Part shown: positions 25,001 through 34,493 of the stretch, one piece after another
How positions within the stretch are numbered: the stretch's first letter is position 1
How the letters are laid out: each line of letters starts with the position of its first letter
Origin: Desulfocapsa sp050291935
GTDB lineage: Bacteria; Desulfobacterota; Desulfobulbia; Desulfobulbales; Desulfocapsaceae
Length of the DNA stretch: 64,000 bases
Direction of reading: 5' to 3'
Assembly: GCA_050291935.1 (NCBI GenBank)
Contig: JBNKKR010000015.1
Coordinates: 6,341 to 70,340, forward strand
The notes under the pieces: model-generated
Databases searched by the model: none
What the model was told of the DNA's origin: nothing
The model's input: the letters and a program-made list of their open reading frames with translations, nothing else
Translations under genes and position numbers: made by a program

Positions 25001-25507
25001 ATGTCCAAATATTACGTTAGCCAAGATGTAGAACAGTGCATAGGCTGTAAAGCCTGTGAGGTGCATTGCAAGACAGAAAATAACAGTGGTCACGGTGCGT
25101 TTTTCTGCAAGATGGTGGAAGTCGGACCAAATATGCGCAACAACATTCCAGTAATAGATTTTGTCTACATGGCATGTTTCCACTGTGAAAAGCCGTGGTG
25201 CGTTGACGCCTGTCCAACTGGTGCCATGCAAAGACGAACCAAGGATGGCATCGTCTTTGTCGAAGAATCTCTCTGTGTCGGTTGTAAAGCATGCATAACC
25301 GCCTGTCCATGGGGTGTTCCTCAATGGGATCAAGATTCGGGAAAAGTGGGAAAATGTAATCTCTGCATGGACCGTATTGATCAGGGCCTGGAACCTGCCT
25401 GCGTATCCAAATGTACCACGGGTTGTCTGAGTTTCGGTACAGCCCAGGAGGCAACCGAGAAGAAGCGGCAGGATTTTGCCGAAAAAATGATCGGTCATCA
25501 GGAGTGA
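25001..25507 (+). CDS. Four-cluster ferredoxin-type subunit (DmsB/PsrB-like)
   Basis: 168 residues with four [4Fe-4S] binding sets: CIGCKACEVHC (from residue 13), CFHCEKPWCVDACP (near 59), CVGCKACITACP (near 91) and CNLCMDRI...CVSKC (near 118-135). This is the pattern of electron-transfer subunits of molybdoenzymes. No signal or anchor is present, and no NrfD/PsrC-type membrane subunit gene is adjacent. Lying between the molybdoenzyme and nuoA with 10-12-base gaps, it is the obvious wire between them. Its ribosome site is AAGAGGTAA. Confidence 0.92.
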   Translation: MSKYYVSQDVEQCIGCKACEVHCKTENNSGHGAFFCKMVEVGPNMRNNIPVIDFVYMACFHCEKPWCVDACPTGAMQRRTKDGIVFVEESLCVGCKACITACPWGVPQWDQDSGKVGKCNLCMDRIDQGLEPACVSKCTTGCLSFGTAQEATEKKRQDFAEKMIGHQE

Positions 25508-25517
25508 GGAAACAGCC

Positions 25518-25892
25518 ATGGGTGGCGAACAGATGACAACGGAGTATCTACCAATTCTGGTATTTTTTATTATCGGTATTGGTTTTGGAGCCGTAACACT
25601 TTGGATCGGTCGTTTTTTTCGTATGAGACGACCATATAAAGAGAAGCTAACAGCCTACGAATCGGGGAATCCACCAACCGATGAACCGCGAATGCGCTTT
25701 TCTGTAAAATTTTATCTGGTGGCGATTCTGTTCATCGTTTTTGATGTAGAGGCGGTGTTTCTCTACTCATGGGCATTGGTACACGAACAGCTTGGACTTT
25801 TTGCCTTGATAGAGATGTTTATCTTCATCATCCTCCTGCTGGTCGGCTACTTTTATGCCCTTAAAAAAGGGGATTTACAATGGGAAAGTTGA
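25518..25892 (+). CDS. nuoA: NADH-quinone oxidoreductase subunit A (NuoA)
   Basis: 124 residues with three membrane segments (about 10-30, 70-92, 96-116). Conserved loop YESGNPPTDEPRMRFSVKFY and the second-segment motif FDVEAVFLYSWA are standard for NuoA. GAGGAAACAGCC precedes ATG 25518; an internal ATG at 25533 is less likely. It is the first complex I gene, overlapping nuoB by 13 bases, and follows the ferredoxin gene by 10 bases. Confidence 0.95.
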   Translation: MGGEQMTTEYLPILVFFIIGIGFGAVTLWIGRFFRMRRPYKEKLTAYESGNPPTDEPRMRFSVKFYLVAILFIVFDVEAVFLYSWALVHEQLGLFALIEMFIFIILLLVGYFYALKKGDLQWES

Positions 25893-26398
25893 ACAATAGT
25901 CTGGTTGAGATCGAAGAAGGAATCAGCTTCATTCCGGGAGCGAGTGCCATTGTTGCTCCTCTCAACAAGTTGATCAACTGGGGACGGGCCAACTCCATTT
26001 GGCCGGCAACATTTGGCCTGGCCTGTTGTGCCATCGAAATGATGGTTGCCGGCGCATCTACTAACGACCTGGACCGTTTTGGTATCATCTTCCGTGCCAG
26101 TCCAAGACAGGCGGATTGCCTGATTTTGGCAGGAACCATTAGTAAAAAGATGGCCCCGGTGGTACGTCGCGTCTACGATCAGATGCCAGAACCACGTTAC
26201 GTTCTGGCAATGGGTTCCTGTGCCTGTTCCGGTGGTTTGTTTGACACCTACGCTGTGGTTCAGGGAGGAGACGAGTTTCTTCCCGTTGATGTGTATATCC
26301 CAGGGTGTCCACCAAGACCGGAAGCGCTCTTGGAAGGCTTAATGAAACTTCAGGAAAAAATCAATAAGGAGCAGGGACGATGGAGTCAGTTGGCATAG
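25880..26398 (+). CDS. nuoB: NADH-quinone oxidoreductase subunit B (NuoB)
   Basis: 172 residues. It carries the N2 [4Fe-4S] cluster, the last redox centre before quinone. Ligands are visible in FGLACCAIEMM (paired Cys), MGSCACSGG and IPGCPPRPE. The RASPRQADCLILAGT stretch faces NuoD and the quinone tunnel. It overlaps nuoA upstream and nuoC downstream (19 bases), as expected for a tightly coupled operon. Confidence 0.96.
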   Translation: MGKLNNSLVEIEEGISFIPGASAIVAPLNKLINWGRANSIWPATFGLACCAIEMMVAGASTNDLDRFGIIFRASPRQADCLILAGTISKKMAPVVRRVYDQMPEPRYVLAMGSCACSGGLFDTYAVVQGGDEFLPVDVYIPGCPPRPEALLEGLMKLQEKINKEQGRWSQLA

Positions 26399-26964
26399 CC
26401 CAGGATATCGCAGTCCATTTTCCGGATGCGATTATCGATCAGCGGATGCATCGAAATCAGCTAGCCCTCTCCATAAAACGGGACTCGCTGGTTGCCATAT
26501 GCGATTTTCTTAAAACAAAACATCAGATGAACCACCTGAATTGTCTTTGCGGAGTAGATAACCTCAAGAGGAAAGGAAAATATCACAGCCGCTTTGAAGT
26601 GATCTATCAACTCTATTCCATTGATAATCGGGTGGCATTACGATTAAACGCTCAGGTTCCTGAAGACGATCCATCCATTGATTCAGTAACTTCTCTATGG
26701 ACAGGAGCAAATTGGCTTGAGCGAGAAACCTATGATCTTGTAGGCATTCATTTCAACAACCACCCCAACCTTGAACGAATATTAACGCCCACCGACTGGC
26801 AGGGACACCCGCTGCGTAAAGATTATCCATTGCGGGGACCTGAAGAATGGCAGGGACTGGTTGACTTGAAGGAGTTGAGCGAAAAACTGCGCTGCCACGG
26901 GTACGATACGGCTACTCAGGATGAGGCTGATACGGATTTAGCAGAAGAGAAGACGGAAGGTTGA
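26380..26964 (+). CDS. nuoC: NADH-quinone oxidoreductase subunit C (NuoC)
   Basis: 194 residues, peripheral-arm subunit without cofactors. Family signature ERETYDLVGIHFNNHPNLERIL followed by DWQGHPLRKDYPL is complete (quoted in two parts of the same region, residues about 110-150). The acidic C-terminal tail (DEADTDLAEEKTEG) is longer than in E. coli-type fusions. nuoC and nuoD are separate genes here, not fused. The stop lies two bases before the nuoD start. Confidence 0.94.
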   Translation: MESVGIAQDIAVHFPDAIIDQRMHRNQLALSIKRDSLVAICDFLKTKHQMNHLNCLCGVDNLKRKGKYHSRFEVIYQLYSIDNRVALRLNAQVPEDDPSIDSVTSLWTGANWLERETYDLVGIHFNNHPNLERILTPTDWQGHPLRKDYPLRGPEEWQGLVDLKELSEKLRCHGYDTATQDEADTDLAEEKTEG

Positions 26965-26966
26965 AT

Positions 26967-28184
26967 ATGAGCCAAACAACAACACTCGAAATGGCTGTAC
27001 CCCAAGGTGACGAAGACCGCTACCAACTGAAAATGGGGCCACAGCATCCTGCTACCCATGGTGTACTACGGGTTGATCTGGATCTGGATGGTGAGACAAT
27101 TCTTGATTGTCAACCACGGGTTGGATATCTCCACAGGGGCTTTGAGAAGCTGAGCGAACATCGCAGCTACAGCCAAAATCTTGTGCTCACTGACCGCCTT
27201 GACTACATAGCGGCCTTGGCCAATAACGTGGGATATTGCGAGGCGGTTGAACAGTTAATTGGTATAGAAGTCCCTCTGCGAGCGAAATACATCCGGGTTA
27301 TGGTTAGCGAAATGTCCAGAATTTCAGGGCATTTGCTATGGCTTGCCACCCATGCCCTTGATATTGGCGCCATGACCGTCTTTCTTTACTGCTTTCGTGA
27401 ACGCGAGATTATCCTGGAACTGTTTGCTGAGCTCTGTGGAGCCAGACTTACCACCACCTATCCGCGTCTTGGTGGTGTCAGACAAGACGTTACCCTATCA
27501 TTTATGAAAAAGCTGGATGACTTTGTCATTAATTTTCCTGCTTGTATTGAGGAGTATGAAACGCTCATCGATACAAACCGTATCTGGCTTAAGCGAACCA
27601 TGGGCGTTGGAACGGTACCTGCAGAACAAGCGGTTGATCTTTGTCTTACTGGTGCATCACTGCGGGGCTCAGGAGTTGATTATGATATTCGCAAACATAT
27701 GCCTTATGCCGCTTATGATTTAATGGATTTTGAGGTTCCAATTGGAGAAACCGGTGACACCTATGCAAGGTATCGCTGCCGGATGGAGGAGCTTCGCCAG
27801 TCAAATCGGATTCTTCGCCAGTGTATAGACAGTCTGCCTCCTGGAACGATCATTGGTGAGGATGCCCCCGATCTTCTCCTCCCGGCAAAGGCAGGTAGAC
27901 GGCTTGAGATTGACACGGCCAGTCGAGCCGCCCTCTTCAAACTCGTTGAAGATAGAAAGACCTATATGGAAGGTGATATTTACGTTTCCACAGAAGTTCC
28001 TAAAGGCGAACTTGGATTCTACTTTATCAGTGACGGTGAAGGTCGTCCTTACCGTATGCATATAAGATCACCATCCTTTATTCACATTGGAGCACTCGCA
28101 ACCCTTTGCAAGGGAGCGATGGTAGCTGATCTTATTGCTATTATTGGTACTTTGGACGTGGTCCTTGGTGAATGCGATCGATAA
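26967..28184 (+). CDS. nuoD: NADH-quinone oxidoreductase subunit D (NuoD)
   Basis: 405 residues, 49-kDa-type subunit forming the quinone pocket with NuoB. Seen: MGPQHPATHGVLR (quinone-binding His), VGYLHRGFEKL, RISGHLLWLATHALDIGAM and the C-terminal VDLIAIIGTLDVVLGECDR. I start at ATG 26967 behind GGAAGG; an upstream TTG overlaps the nuoC stop. Family relationship to hydrogenase large subunits is ancient; no Ni-binding CxxC pairs are present, so it is a true complex I subunit. Confidence 0.96.
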   Translation: MSQTTTLEMAVPQGDEDRYQLKMGPQHPATHGVLRVDLDLDGETILDCQPRVGYLHRGFEKLSEHRSYSQNLVLTDRLDYIAALANNVGYCEAVEQLIGIEVPLRAKYIRVMVSEMSRISGHLLWLATHALDIGAMTVFLYCFREREIILELFAELCGARLTTTYPRLGGVRQDVTLSFMKKLDDFVINFPACIEEYETLIDTNRIWLKRTMGVGTVPAEQAVDLCLTGASLRGSGVDYDIRKHMPYAAYDLMDFEVPIGETGDTYARYRCRMEELRQSNRILRQCIDSLPPGTIIGEDAPDLLLPAKAGRRLEIDTASRAALFKLVEDRKTYMEGDIYVSTEVPKGELGFYFISDGEGRPYRMHIRSPSFIHIGALATLCKGAMVADLIAIIGTLDVVLGECDR

Positions 28185-28278
28185 GGTGATGGACCATGAG
28201 CTTTTTCATTAACGAACACATTATTTCTCAAGCTTTGAAAATGAACAACTTTAAACATCTGACGTATGGAGCAAAATC

Positions 28279-29247
28279 ATGTCAGTTTTAATCATCGTTC
28301 TCCAGATAGCCATCCTCCTTGCTATTGTGTTGCTCCACGTTGCGTACGCGACCTATTTCGAGCGTAAAATTATTGGCCACATGCAGGTTCGCCTGGGACC
28401 AATGACCGTTGGCTATCACGGTCTTTTGCAACCCATTGCTGATGGGATCAAGAGTTTTTTCAAAGAAGACATTATCCCAGCCCGTGCTGACAAATTACTC
28501 TTTCTTATCGCCCCTATTATTTGCCTGGTGGCGATGATGGTCTCTTTGTCTGTTATTCCATTTGCCGATGGTTGGGTACTTGCTGATATCAATATCGGGC
28601 TTCTTTTTATCTTCGCCATGAGTTCCATGGCAAGTTATGGAATAATCCTTGCTGGATGGGCATCAAACTCCAAATACACCTTTTTAGGCGGACTTCGCTC
28701 CATGGCACAGGTTATCAGCTATGAGATTGCCCTTGGCCTCAGTCTTATTGGGGTAATGATGCTCTCAGGATCATTGAACCTTTCTGATATCGTTCGCGCA
28801 CAGGAAGGATCCCTCTTCTCAAACTTTTGTTTTCCGCAAATTATTGGCTTCTTTGTTTTCTTTATCGCCATGCTTGCTGAAACAAACAGGGTTCCCTTTG
28901 ATCTCCCTGAGGCGGAGACCGAGCTGGTATCGGGTTATTGTACGGAATACTCAGGGATGCGGTATGCCATGTTTTTCATGGCTGAGTATATCGGTATGAT
29001 GGTCATGGCATCCATCGGAACCATTTGCTTTCTTGGTGGCTGGCAAGGTCCCTTCTCCGTCGCCATTTTCCCACCATTCTGGTTTATCGTTAAGGTCTAT
29101 GGCTTTATGTTTCTCTTTATCTGGATTCGCGCCACCTTACCTCGGTATCGATATGATCAGCTCATGGATCTTGGCTGGAAAATACTTATTCCACTGGCAC
29201 TGCTGAACATCGCACTGACCGGGTTCTTTAAAATAATAGCTCTATAG
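28279..29247 (+). CDS. nuoH: NADH-quinone oxidoreductase subunit H (NuoH)
   Basis: 322 residues, eight membrane segments, joins peripheral and membrane arms. Conserved quinone-site loops are visible: ERKIIGHMQVRLGPMTVG, KEDIIPARADK, GWASNSKYTFLGGLRSMAQV, and AETNRVPFDLPEAETELVSG. A 94-base gap separates it from nuoD, the place where nuoE, nuoF and nuoG lie in 14-gene operons; nothing coding is left in that gap. Confidence 0.96.
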   Translation: MSVLIIVLQIAILLAIVLLHVAYATYFERKIIGHMQVRLGPMTVGYHGLLQPIADGIKSFFKEDIIPARADKLLFLIAPIICLVAMMVSLSVIPFADGWVLADINIGLLFIFAMSSMASYGIILAGWASNSKYTFLGGLRSMAQVISYEIALGLSLIGVMMLSGSLNLSDIVRAQEGSLFSNFCFPQIIGFFVFFIAMLAETNRVPFDLPEAETELVSGYCTEYSGMRYAMFFMAEYIGMMVMASIGTICFLGGWQGPFSVAIFPPFWFIVKVYGFMFLFIWIRATLPRYRYDQLMDLGWKILIPLALLNIALTGFFKIIAL

Positions 29248-29299
29248 GTTGATGGCCAAACACTTTAGGTTACGGGAGCCTTTGCAAGGATAGAATACA

Positions 29300-29947
29300 A
29301 TGAAAGTGCAATACAAAAAGAAGAGAAACCTATTTGAAACGATCATCCATAAGGAGATCCTTCAGGGTATGGCGCTCACATTGCGCAAACTCTTTTCACC
29401 GCCTATTACCAGGCAATATCCACAGGAACGTCCACCGATGTACAGTGGATTTCGCGGTCAACATGCTTTGGTGCGTGACGCTGCAAATGGTGGGTCTAAA
29501 TGCGTTGCCTGCATGCGCTGTGCGCAGGTCTGCCCTTCTCGTTGTATTCGTATTTCTTTTCACGAAGAAGGCAAGCAAAGGATTATGGATGAATACGCCA
29601 TTGACGCTTTACGTTGCGTATTCTGTGGGTACTGTGTGGAAGTATGCCCGGTAAATGCTGTGACAATGACAGAAGTCTTTGAATACTCGTCATTTACACG
29701 GGATGAAATGTATTACAAAAAGGATGATCTCCTCGCCAACTGGGACCGTTTTGTCCAAGAAGCATCAATCACAGATGATTATGTCAACCCCTTATGGCGG
29801 CCACGCGGGATTCCAGAGCAGGATCTGCCAGCTGCTAAAAGACTTGCTGTTCCGGAAGACTGGACCATTGAGGGACAATACGTTGGCAGCGAGGTGAGCG
29901 ACAGAGGCGAGTCCACCCATCTTAAGGAGTCAGATGATGTTTGCTAA
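29300..29947 (+). CDS. nuoI: NADH-quinone oxidoreductase subunit I (NuoI)
   Basis: 215 residues. Two [4Fe-4S] sets (N6a/N6b): CVACMRCAQVCPSRCI near residues 68-83 and CVFCGYCVEVCPVNAV near 107-122. The N-terminal amphipathic region docks to the membrane arm. The C-terminal tail is longer than the E. coli protein. In a complex lacking NuoEFG this is the most exposed Fe-S subunit and the natural docking site for a ferredoxin-like donor. It overlaps nuoJ by 14 bases. Confidence 0.96.
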   Translation: MKVQYKKKRNLFETIIHKEILQGMALTLRKLFSPPITRQYPQERPPMYSGFRGQHALVRDAANGGSKCVACMRCAQVCPSRCIRISFHEEGKQRIMDEYAIDALRCVFCGYCVEVCPVNAVTMTEVFEYSSFTRDEMYYKKDDLLANWDRFVQEASITDDYVNPLWRPRGIPEQDLPAAKRLAVPEDWTIEGQYVGSEVSDRGESTHLKESDDVC

Positions 29948-30497
29948 GTTTCTTTTTCTTTATTGTGCCTTGGTCATTCTCGGCTGTGCGACTGCAGCGG
30001 TACGGATGCGCAATCCAGTGCACTCGGTTCTCTCTGTTCTAATACTCTTTTTTCATATCGCCATACTCTATCTGCTATTAAATGCCGAGTTTCTGGCGGC
30101 GCTGCAGGTGATCGTTTATGGAGGGGGTATTCTTGTACTTTACCTGTTTGTTGTCTTTCTGGTCTCCCTGCGTAATGAAGTAAAAATTGACGCCTTTGTG
30201 GGAGGAAATAGAAGTATTGCACTGGTATTAAGTATAGTACTGGGACTTACCATGCTTACCTCCCTTCGCAGCTTTACAATTGGCACAGCCACGATCACAA
30301 CTCCGGAGCCGGTTAAGGCCATGGGACATACCAAGGCGGTTGGGCTTGAGATGTTTTCCAATTTCCTACCAGCTTTTGAGGTTGCCGGTATCATTTTGCT
30401 TGTTGCCGTAATTGGTGGACTTGTGCTTGCCCGCAAAGATCCTGATGATCTTGGCAGCATAGCTTCAACCCAACACTCTCTTCGGGAGGATAAATAA
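29934..30497 (+). CDS. nuoJ: NADH-quinone oxidoreductase subunit J (NuoJ)
   Basis: 187 residues, five membrane segments. RNPVHSVLSVLILFFHIAIL and EFLAALQVIVYGGGILVLYL are the conserved family segments, the latter containing the pi-bulge region of segment 3. The start overlaps nuoI and the stop shares a base with nuoK. Confidence 0.94.
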   Translation: MMFAKFLFLYCALVILGCATAAVRMRNPVHSVLSVLILFFHIAILYLLLNAEFLAALQVIVYGGGILVLYLFVVFLVSLRNEVKIDAFVGGNRSIALVLSIVLGLTMLTSLRSFTIGTATITTPEPVKAMGHTKAVGLEMFSNFLPAFEVAGIILLVAVIGGLVLARKDPDDLGSIASTQHSLREDK

Positions 30498-30799
30498 TGA
30501 TCCCACTTTCATGGTATATGATCCTTGCCGTTTTACTCTTTTCCATTGGTGTGTACGGTTTTCTGATTCGTCGCAATATTATTATGCTCTTTCTTTGTAT
30601 TGAATTGATGCTTAATGCGGTGAACCTCAACCTGGTTGCCATGGGACATTTTCTTGATCACCTTGGTGGTCACGTTTTCACCCTGTTTATTATCACAGTG
30701 GCTGCTGCAGAAGCAGCCATTGGCCTGGGACTGGTCATCGTGCTCTTTCGCAACAATAACAGTATCCATGTTGAATCGATTCAGCAGCTTAAGGGATAG
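30497..30799 (+). CDS. nuoK: NADH-quinone oxidoreductase subunit K (NuoK)
   Basis: 100 residues, three membrane segments, MrpC-like. The conserved Glu pair of the proton path is visible in LCIELMLNAVNLNLVA and VAAAEAAIGLGLVIVLFRNN. Length is exactly that of typical NuoK. It abuts nuoJ and is followed by nuoL two bases later. Confidence 0.96.
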   Translation: MIPLSWYMILAVLLFSIGVYGFLIRRNIIMLFLCIELMLNAVNLNLVAMGHFLDHLGGHVFTLFIITVAAAEAAIGLGLVIVLFRNNNSIHVESIQQLKG

Positions 30800-30801
30800 T
30801 C

Positions 30802-32724
30802 ATGCCGATTTATATTCTTCTCATACCGTTTCTACCACTGTTTTCGTTCGGATTTACCTTCCTTCTTGGTAAAAATCTGGGAACGCGCTGCCACTGGGTA
30901 CCTATCATCAGTGTACTCATCTCTTTTTCATGCGCAGTATACGCACTTTCCCAGGTAATAGCCGGACACCGTATCAATATGGACCTCTACACCTGGATAC
31001 AATCCGGTGCCATGTCCGTATCGGTGGGTTTTCTTGTCGATGAGTTAACCGCTGTTATGCTCATAGTTGTCACCTCCATCAGCTCCCTTGTCCACATCTA
31101 CTCTGTTGGCTATATGAAGGGAGAAGATGGCTACTACCGGTTCTTCTCATACCTGAGTCTTTTCACCTTCTCCATGTTAATGCTGGTCCTTGGCAATAAT
31201 ATGCTCCAACTCTTCTTTGGTTGGGAGGCGGTTGGGTTGTCATCCTATTTGCTGATCGGTTTCTATTACGAAAAGGAATCAGCTGCCAATGCAGGGAAAA
31301 AGGCCTTTATTGTCAACCGGTTTGGTGACTTTGGATTTATCCTCGGTCTCTTTCTTGTCTATGCGGTATTTGGGACCTTGCACTATGATCCTATATTTGG
31401 CGATACCAGCCGCCTGGTAGGACAATCATTTGTATTCCTTGGCCAATCCTATGACTTGGCCACCATTATCAGTTTGCTGCTCTTTTGTGGAGCCATCGGA
31501 AAATCAGCGCAACTGCCGCTCCATGTCTGGCTGCCCGATGCCATGGAAGGCCCGACTCCGGTCTCTGCGTTGATCCATGCTGCAACCATGGTTACCGCAG
31601 GAGTTTTTCTGGTTGCTCGCTGTAACCCCATATTTGGCTTATCAACAGTGGCACTCAGCGTCATTACCATTATCGGTAGTTTAACCTGTCTTTTTGCAGC
31701 ACTCATTGCCCTTACCCAGACCGATATCAAACGGGTGGTTGCCTATTCGACTGTCTCTCAGCTTGCTTACATGTTTATAGGCTGCGGTGTTGGGGCATAT
31801 GGTGCTGGAGTGTTTCATCTTTTTACCCATGCGTATTTTAAAGCATTACTCTTCCTCGGTTGCGGCTCCATTATTCTTGGTATGCATCATGAGCAAGATC
31901 TTAAATTTATGGGTGGTCTGAGAAAGTATATGCCTATAACATATGCAACATTTCTTTTGGCCTCCCTCTCTATTTCCGGAGTACCGGGATTTGCTGGATT
32001 CTTTTCCAAAGATGAGATCCTGGCCATGGCCTTCGCATCCCATGTACCTGGTGCAAAGTTCGCCTGGTTTATCGGCACATTGGTTGCTGGAATCACCGCA
32101 TTCTATTCCTTTAGACTTTTCTTTCTCGTTTTCCATGGAACGTTTAGAGGAACCGAAGAGCAGCGCCATCATCTTCAGGAATCACCCAAAGTGGTCACCG
32201 TACCCTTGCTTATCCTGGCAGTTGGAGCCATCTTTTCCGGCTGGATAGGTATTCCCGGTGTTCTTGGCGGGGGGGCACACTGGTCGCACTTTCTTGAACC
32301 GGTCGTTGGCCATCCCCATCACCATCCATCACATTTTACCGAAATCATCCTTATGATCATTTCGGTGGGTGCCGGAGCAATTGGAATCTTTCTTGCCTAC
32401 CAATTCTATATGGTCCGCCCTGAGATACCTGAAAAAATTAAACAGCGATTTTATGTGCTCTACACCCTTTCCCATAAGAAGTTTTTTGTCGACGAGCTGT
32501 ACAACGTATTAATTGTTAAACCTGTACTTGCTCTTAGTCGAATTGTGGTCCTGGGTTTTTGTGACAAAGGAGTCATTGAAGGAATCGTTAATGGTGTACC
32601 ACAGCTCATCGGTCAGCTTTCACTATTGGCACGAAGGATTCAAAGCGGTCTTATTTCTCACTATCTGGCCTACATCACCGGTGGGTTAGTTGTCCTCATC
32701 ATCTGGATGTCCAGGGGGGTATAA
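30802..32724 (+). CDS. nuoL: NADH-quinone oxidoreductase subunit L (NuoL)
   Basis: 640 residues, the large distal antiporter-like subunit with about 15-16 membrane segments and the long lateral helix at the C-terminal side. Conserved: FFGWEAVGLSSYLLIGFYY (key Glu), SAQLPLHVWLPDAMEGPTPV with the Lys before it, HAATMVTAGVFLVAR, and DIKRVVAYSTVSQLAYMF. A His-rich loop (GHPHHHPSHF) lies near residue 505. Part of the proton-pumping arm. Confidence 0.96.
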   Translation: MPIYILLIPFLPLFSFGFTFLLGKNLGTRCHWVPIISVLISFSCAVYALSQVIAGHRINMDLYTWIQSGAMSVSVGFLVDELTAVMLIVVTSISSLVHIYSVGYMKGEDGYYRFFSYLSLFTFSMLMLVLGNNMLQLFFGWEAVGLSSYLLIGFYYEKESAANAGKKAFIVNRFGDFGFILGLFLVYAVFGTLHYDPIFGDTSRLVGQSFVFLGQSYDLATIISLLLFCGAIGKSAQLPLHVWLPDAMEGPTPVSALIHAATMVTAGVFLVARCNPIFGLSTVALSVITIIGSLTCLFAALIALTQTDIKRVVAYSTVSQLAYMFIGCGVGAYGAGVFHLFTHAYFKALLFLGCGSIILGMHHEQDLKFMGGLRKYMPITYATFLLASLSISGVPGFAGFFSKDEILAMAFASHVPGAKFAWFIGTLVAGITAFYSFRLFFLVFHGTFRGTEEQRHHLQESPKVVTVPLLILAVGAIFSGWIGIPGVLGGGAHWSHFLEPVVGHPHHHPSHFTEIILMIISVGAGAIGIFLAYQFYMVRPEIPEKIKQRFYVLYTLSHKKFFVDELYNVLIVKPVLALSRIVVLGFCDKGVIEGIVNGVPQLIGQLSLLARRIQSGLISHYLAYITGGLVVLIIWMSRGV

Positions 32725-32725
32725 C

Positions 32726-34291
32726 ATGTCATTTCCTATTCTCAGCCTGCTCATCTTTTTTCCCATTGTCGGTGGGCTTGTACTACTAACCATCCGCAAA
32801 GAGCACGAACAAACTATCCGTGCTGCCGCCATTGGCATTGCCTTTATGGAATTTTGTTTTACCCTGCCCCTTTGGTTTGGTTTTGACAAAGGCACCCACT
32901 TAATGCAATTTGTTGAGCGCAGACCTTGGATACCGCTTTTTAATGTCGAATATTCTTTGGGCCTTGATGGTATATCTGTTCTTTTTGTTCTTCTATCGGC
33001 ACTTATTACCATCCTCTGTATTCTGGTATCCTGGAACGCCATTATCATCAAAGTAAAAGAGTTTTTTGTTTCTCTGCTTCTGCTTGAAGGGGCCATGATC
33101 GGAGTCTTTTGCGCCCTTGATTTCTTTCTCTTTTACATTTTCTGGGAAGCAATGCTTATCCCGATGTTCCTTATCATCGGCGTTTGGGGTGGTCCAAACC
33201 GTATTTATGCCGCGGTGAAATTTTTCCTCTACACCTTAGTGGGTAGTTTACTGATGCTGGTTGGAATCATCACCCTCTACCTTAAGGGTGGACACACCTT
33301 TGATATTCTTGCCCTGGCCCAACATAGCTATCCCATCAAACTGCAACTTATTCTTTTCTGGGCGTTTTTTGCTGCCTTTGCTGTAAAAGTACCCATGTGG
33401 CCTGTTCATACCTGGTTACCCGATGCCCATACCGAAGCACCTGCAGCAGGATCGGTGGTCTTGGCGGGTATTCTTATTAAGATGGGTGCTTATGGGTTCT
33501 TGCGTTTCTCCATGCCAATCCTCCCTGAAGCAACCATGCAGATGATGGAGCCCATGCTTATCCTTTCCCTCATCGGTATTGTCTACGGAGGAGTGATCTG
33601 CCTTGCCCAGCATGACCTTAAAAGATTAATTGCCTACTCTTCTGTCAGCCATATGGGTTTTGTAACTCTTGGAATTTTTGCCTTAAACACCCAATCGGTT
33701 GAAGGCGGTATTTTACAGATGATTAACCATGGTGTGGTGACCGGCGCACTCTTTCTTGGCATCGGTATGGTCTATGAAAGGACCCATACACGGGCAATCA
33801 GTGATTATGGCGGACTTGCCACTACCATGCCTGTCTTTGCTGTATTTTTCCTCGTATTTACCCTGGCGGCAGTGGGGCTTCCTGGAACCAACGGATTTAT
33901 TGGCGAGTTTCTTATTTTACTGGGAGGCTTTTTGACCAGGCCCTGGGTAGCATTGGTCGCAGCCTCAGGCCTTATTATTGGCGCCTGGTATATGTTGTGG
34001 CTCTATCAACGGATATTTTTTAACCCGGTTAACGATCGTTGGCAAACGATCAAACAACTTGATTGTCGAGAGATTGCTACCCTGGTACCGATGGTTATCC
34101 TGATCTTTTGGATTGGCCTCTACCCGGAATCTCTGTTGAGTTATATGCACGCTTCCGTGAGTTACCTGTTGGAACAGGTTTCCGGCAATGCAGAAGGTGT
34201 GCAGCGTGGTGTTGAACTGGTGGCAGGAGCACATCCTCCCGCTCTCATTGAACATATCGAACATGTAGGCGGGGCGACAATGGGTCACTGA
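32726..34291 (+). CDS. nuoM: NADH-quinone oxidoreductase subunit M (NuoM)
   Basis: 521 residues, antiporter-like subunit with about 14 membrane segments. Conserved: LFYIFWEAMLIPMFLIIGVW (key Glu), VKVPMWPVHTWLPDAHTEAP, GSVVLAGILIKMGAYGFLRF and HDLKRLIAYSSVSHMGFV. I start at ATG 32726, one base after the nuoL stop and behind AGGGGGG; the longer frame into nuoL is an overlap shadow. A 202-base gap with a small TGGCAG/CTGCCA hairpin (34326-34342) separates it from nuoN. Confidence 0.95.
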   Translation: MSFPILSLLIFFPIVGGLVLLTIRKEHEQTIRAAAIGIAFMEFCFTLPLWFGFDKGTHLMQFVERRPWIPLFNVEYSLGLDGISVLFVLLSALITILCILVSWNAIIIKVKEFFVSLLLLEGAMIGVFCALDFFLFYIFWEAMLIPMFLIIGVWGGPNRIYAAVKFFLYTLVGSLLMLVGIITLYLKGGHTFDILALAQHSYPIKLQLILFWAFFAAFAVKVPMWPVHTWLPDAHTEAPAAGSVVLAGILIKMGAYGFLRFSMPILPEATMQMMEPMLILSLIGIVYGGVICLAQHDLKRLIAYSSVSHMGFVTLGIFALNTQSVEGGILQMINHGVVTGALFLGIGMVYERTHTRAISDYGGLATTMPVFAVFFLVFTLAAVGLPGTNGFIGEFLILLGGFLTRPWVALVAASGLIIGAWYMLWLYQRIFFNPVNDRWQTIKQLDCREIATLVPMVILIFWIGLYPESLLSYMHASVSYLLEQVSGNAEGVQRGVELVAGAHPPALIEHIEHVGGATMGH

Positions 34292-34493
34292 GTTTATAGT
34301 GGACATTCCCCGATAGAAATAACATTGGCAGTACTCCTGCCAGTAAAAATTGTAACATTCCACCACCGTCCTGTATGATACAATCCACGGTTCATGTAGC
34401 TTCCCTCCTTAGCGAACATAAACTACGAATGGTCATGCAGGGCATGGTGGGCTGTTCTTCTTATTCTCACTTTTGTATTGAAGGAGCCTGGTG

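Noticed and set aside
28185..28278. Gap between nuoD and nuoH as a site of residual nuoE/F/G
   Set aside because: Only 94 bases, no cofactor-motif remnants in any frame; the NADH module is absent, not decayed here.
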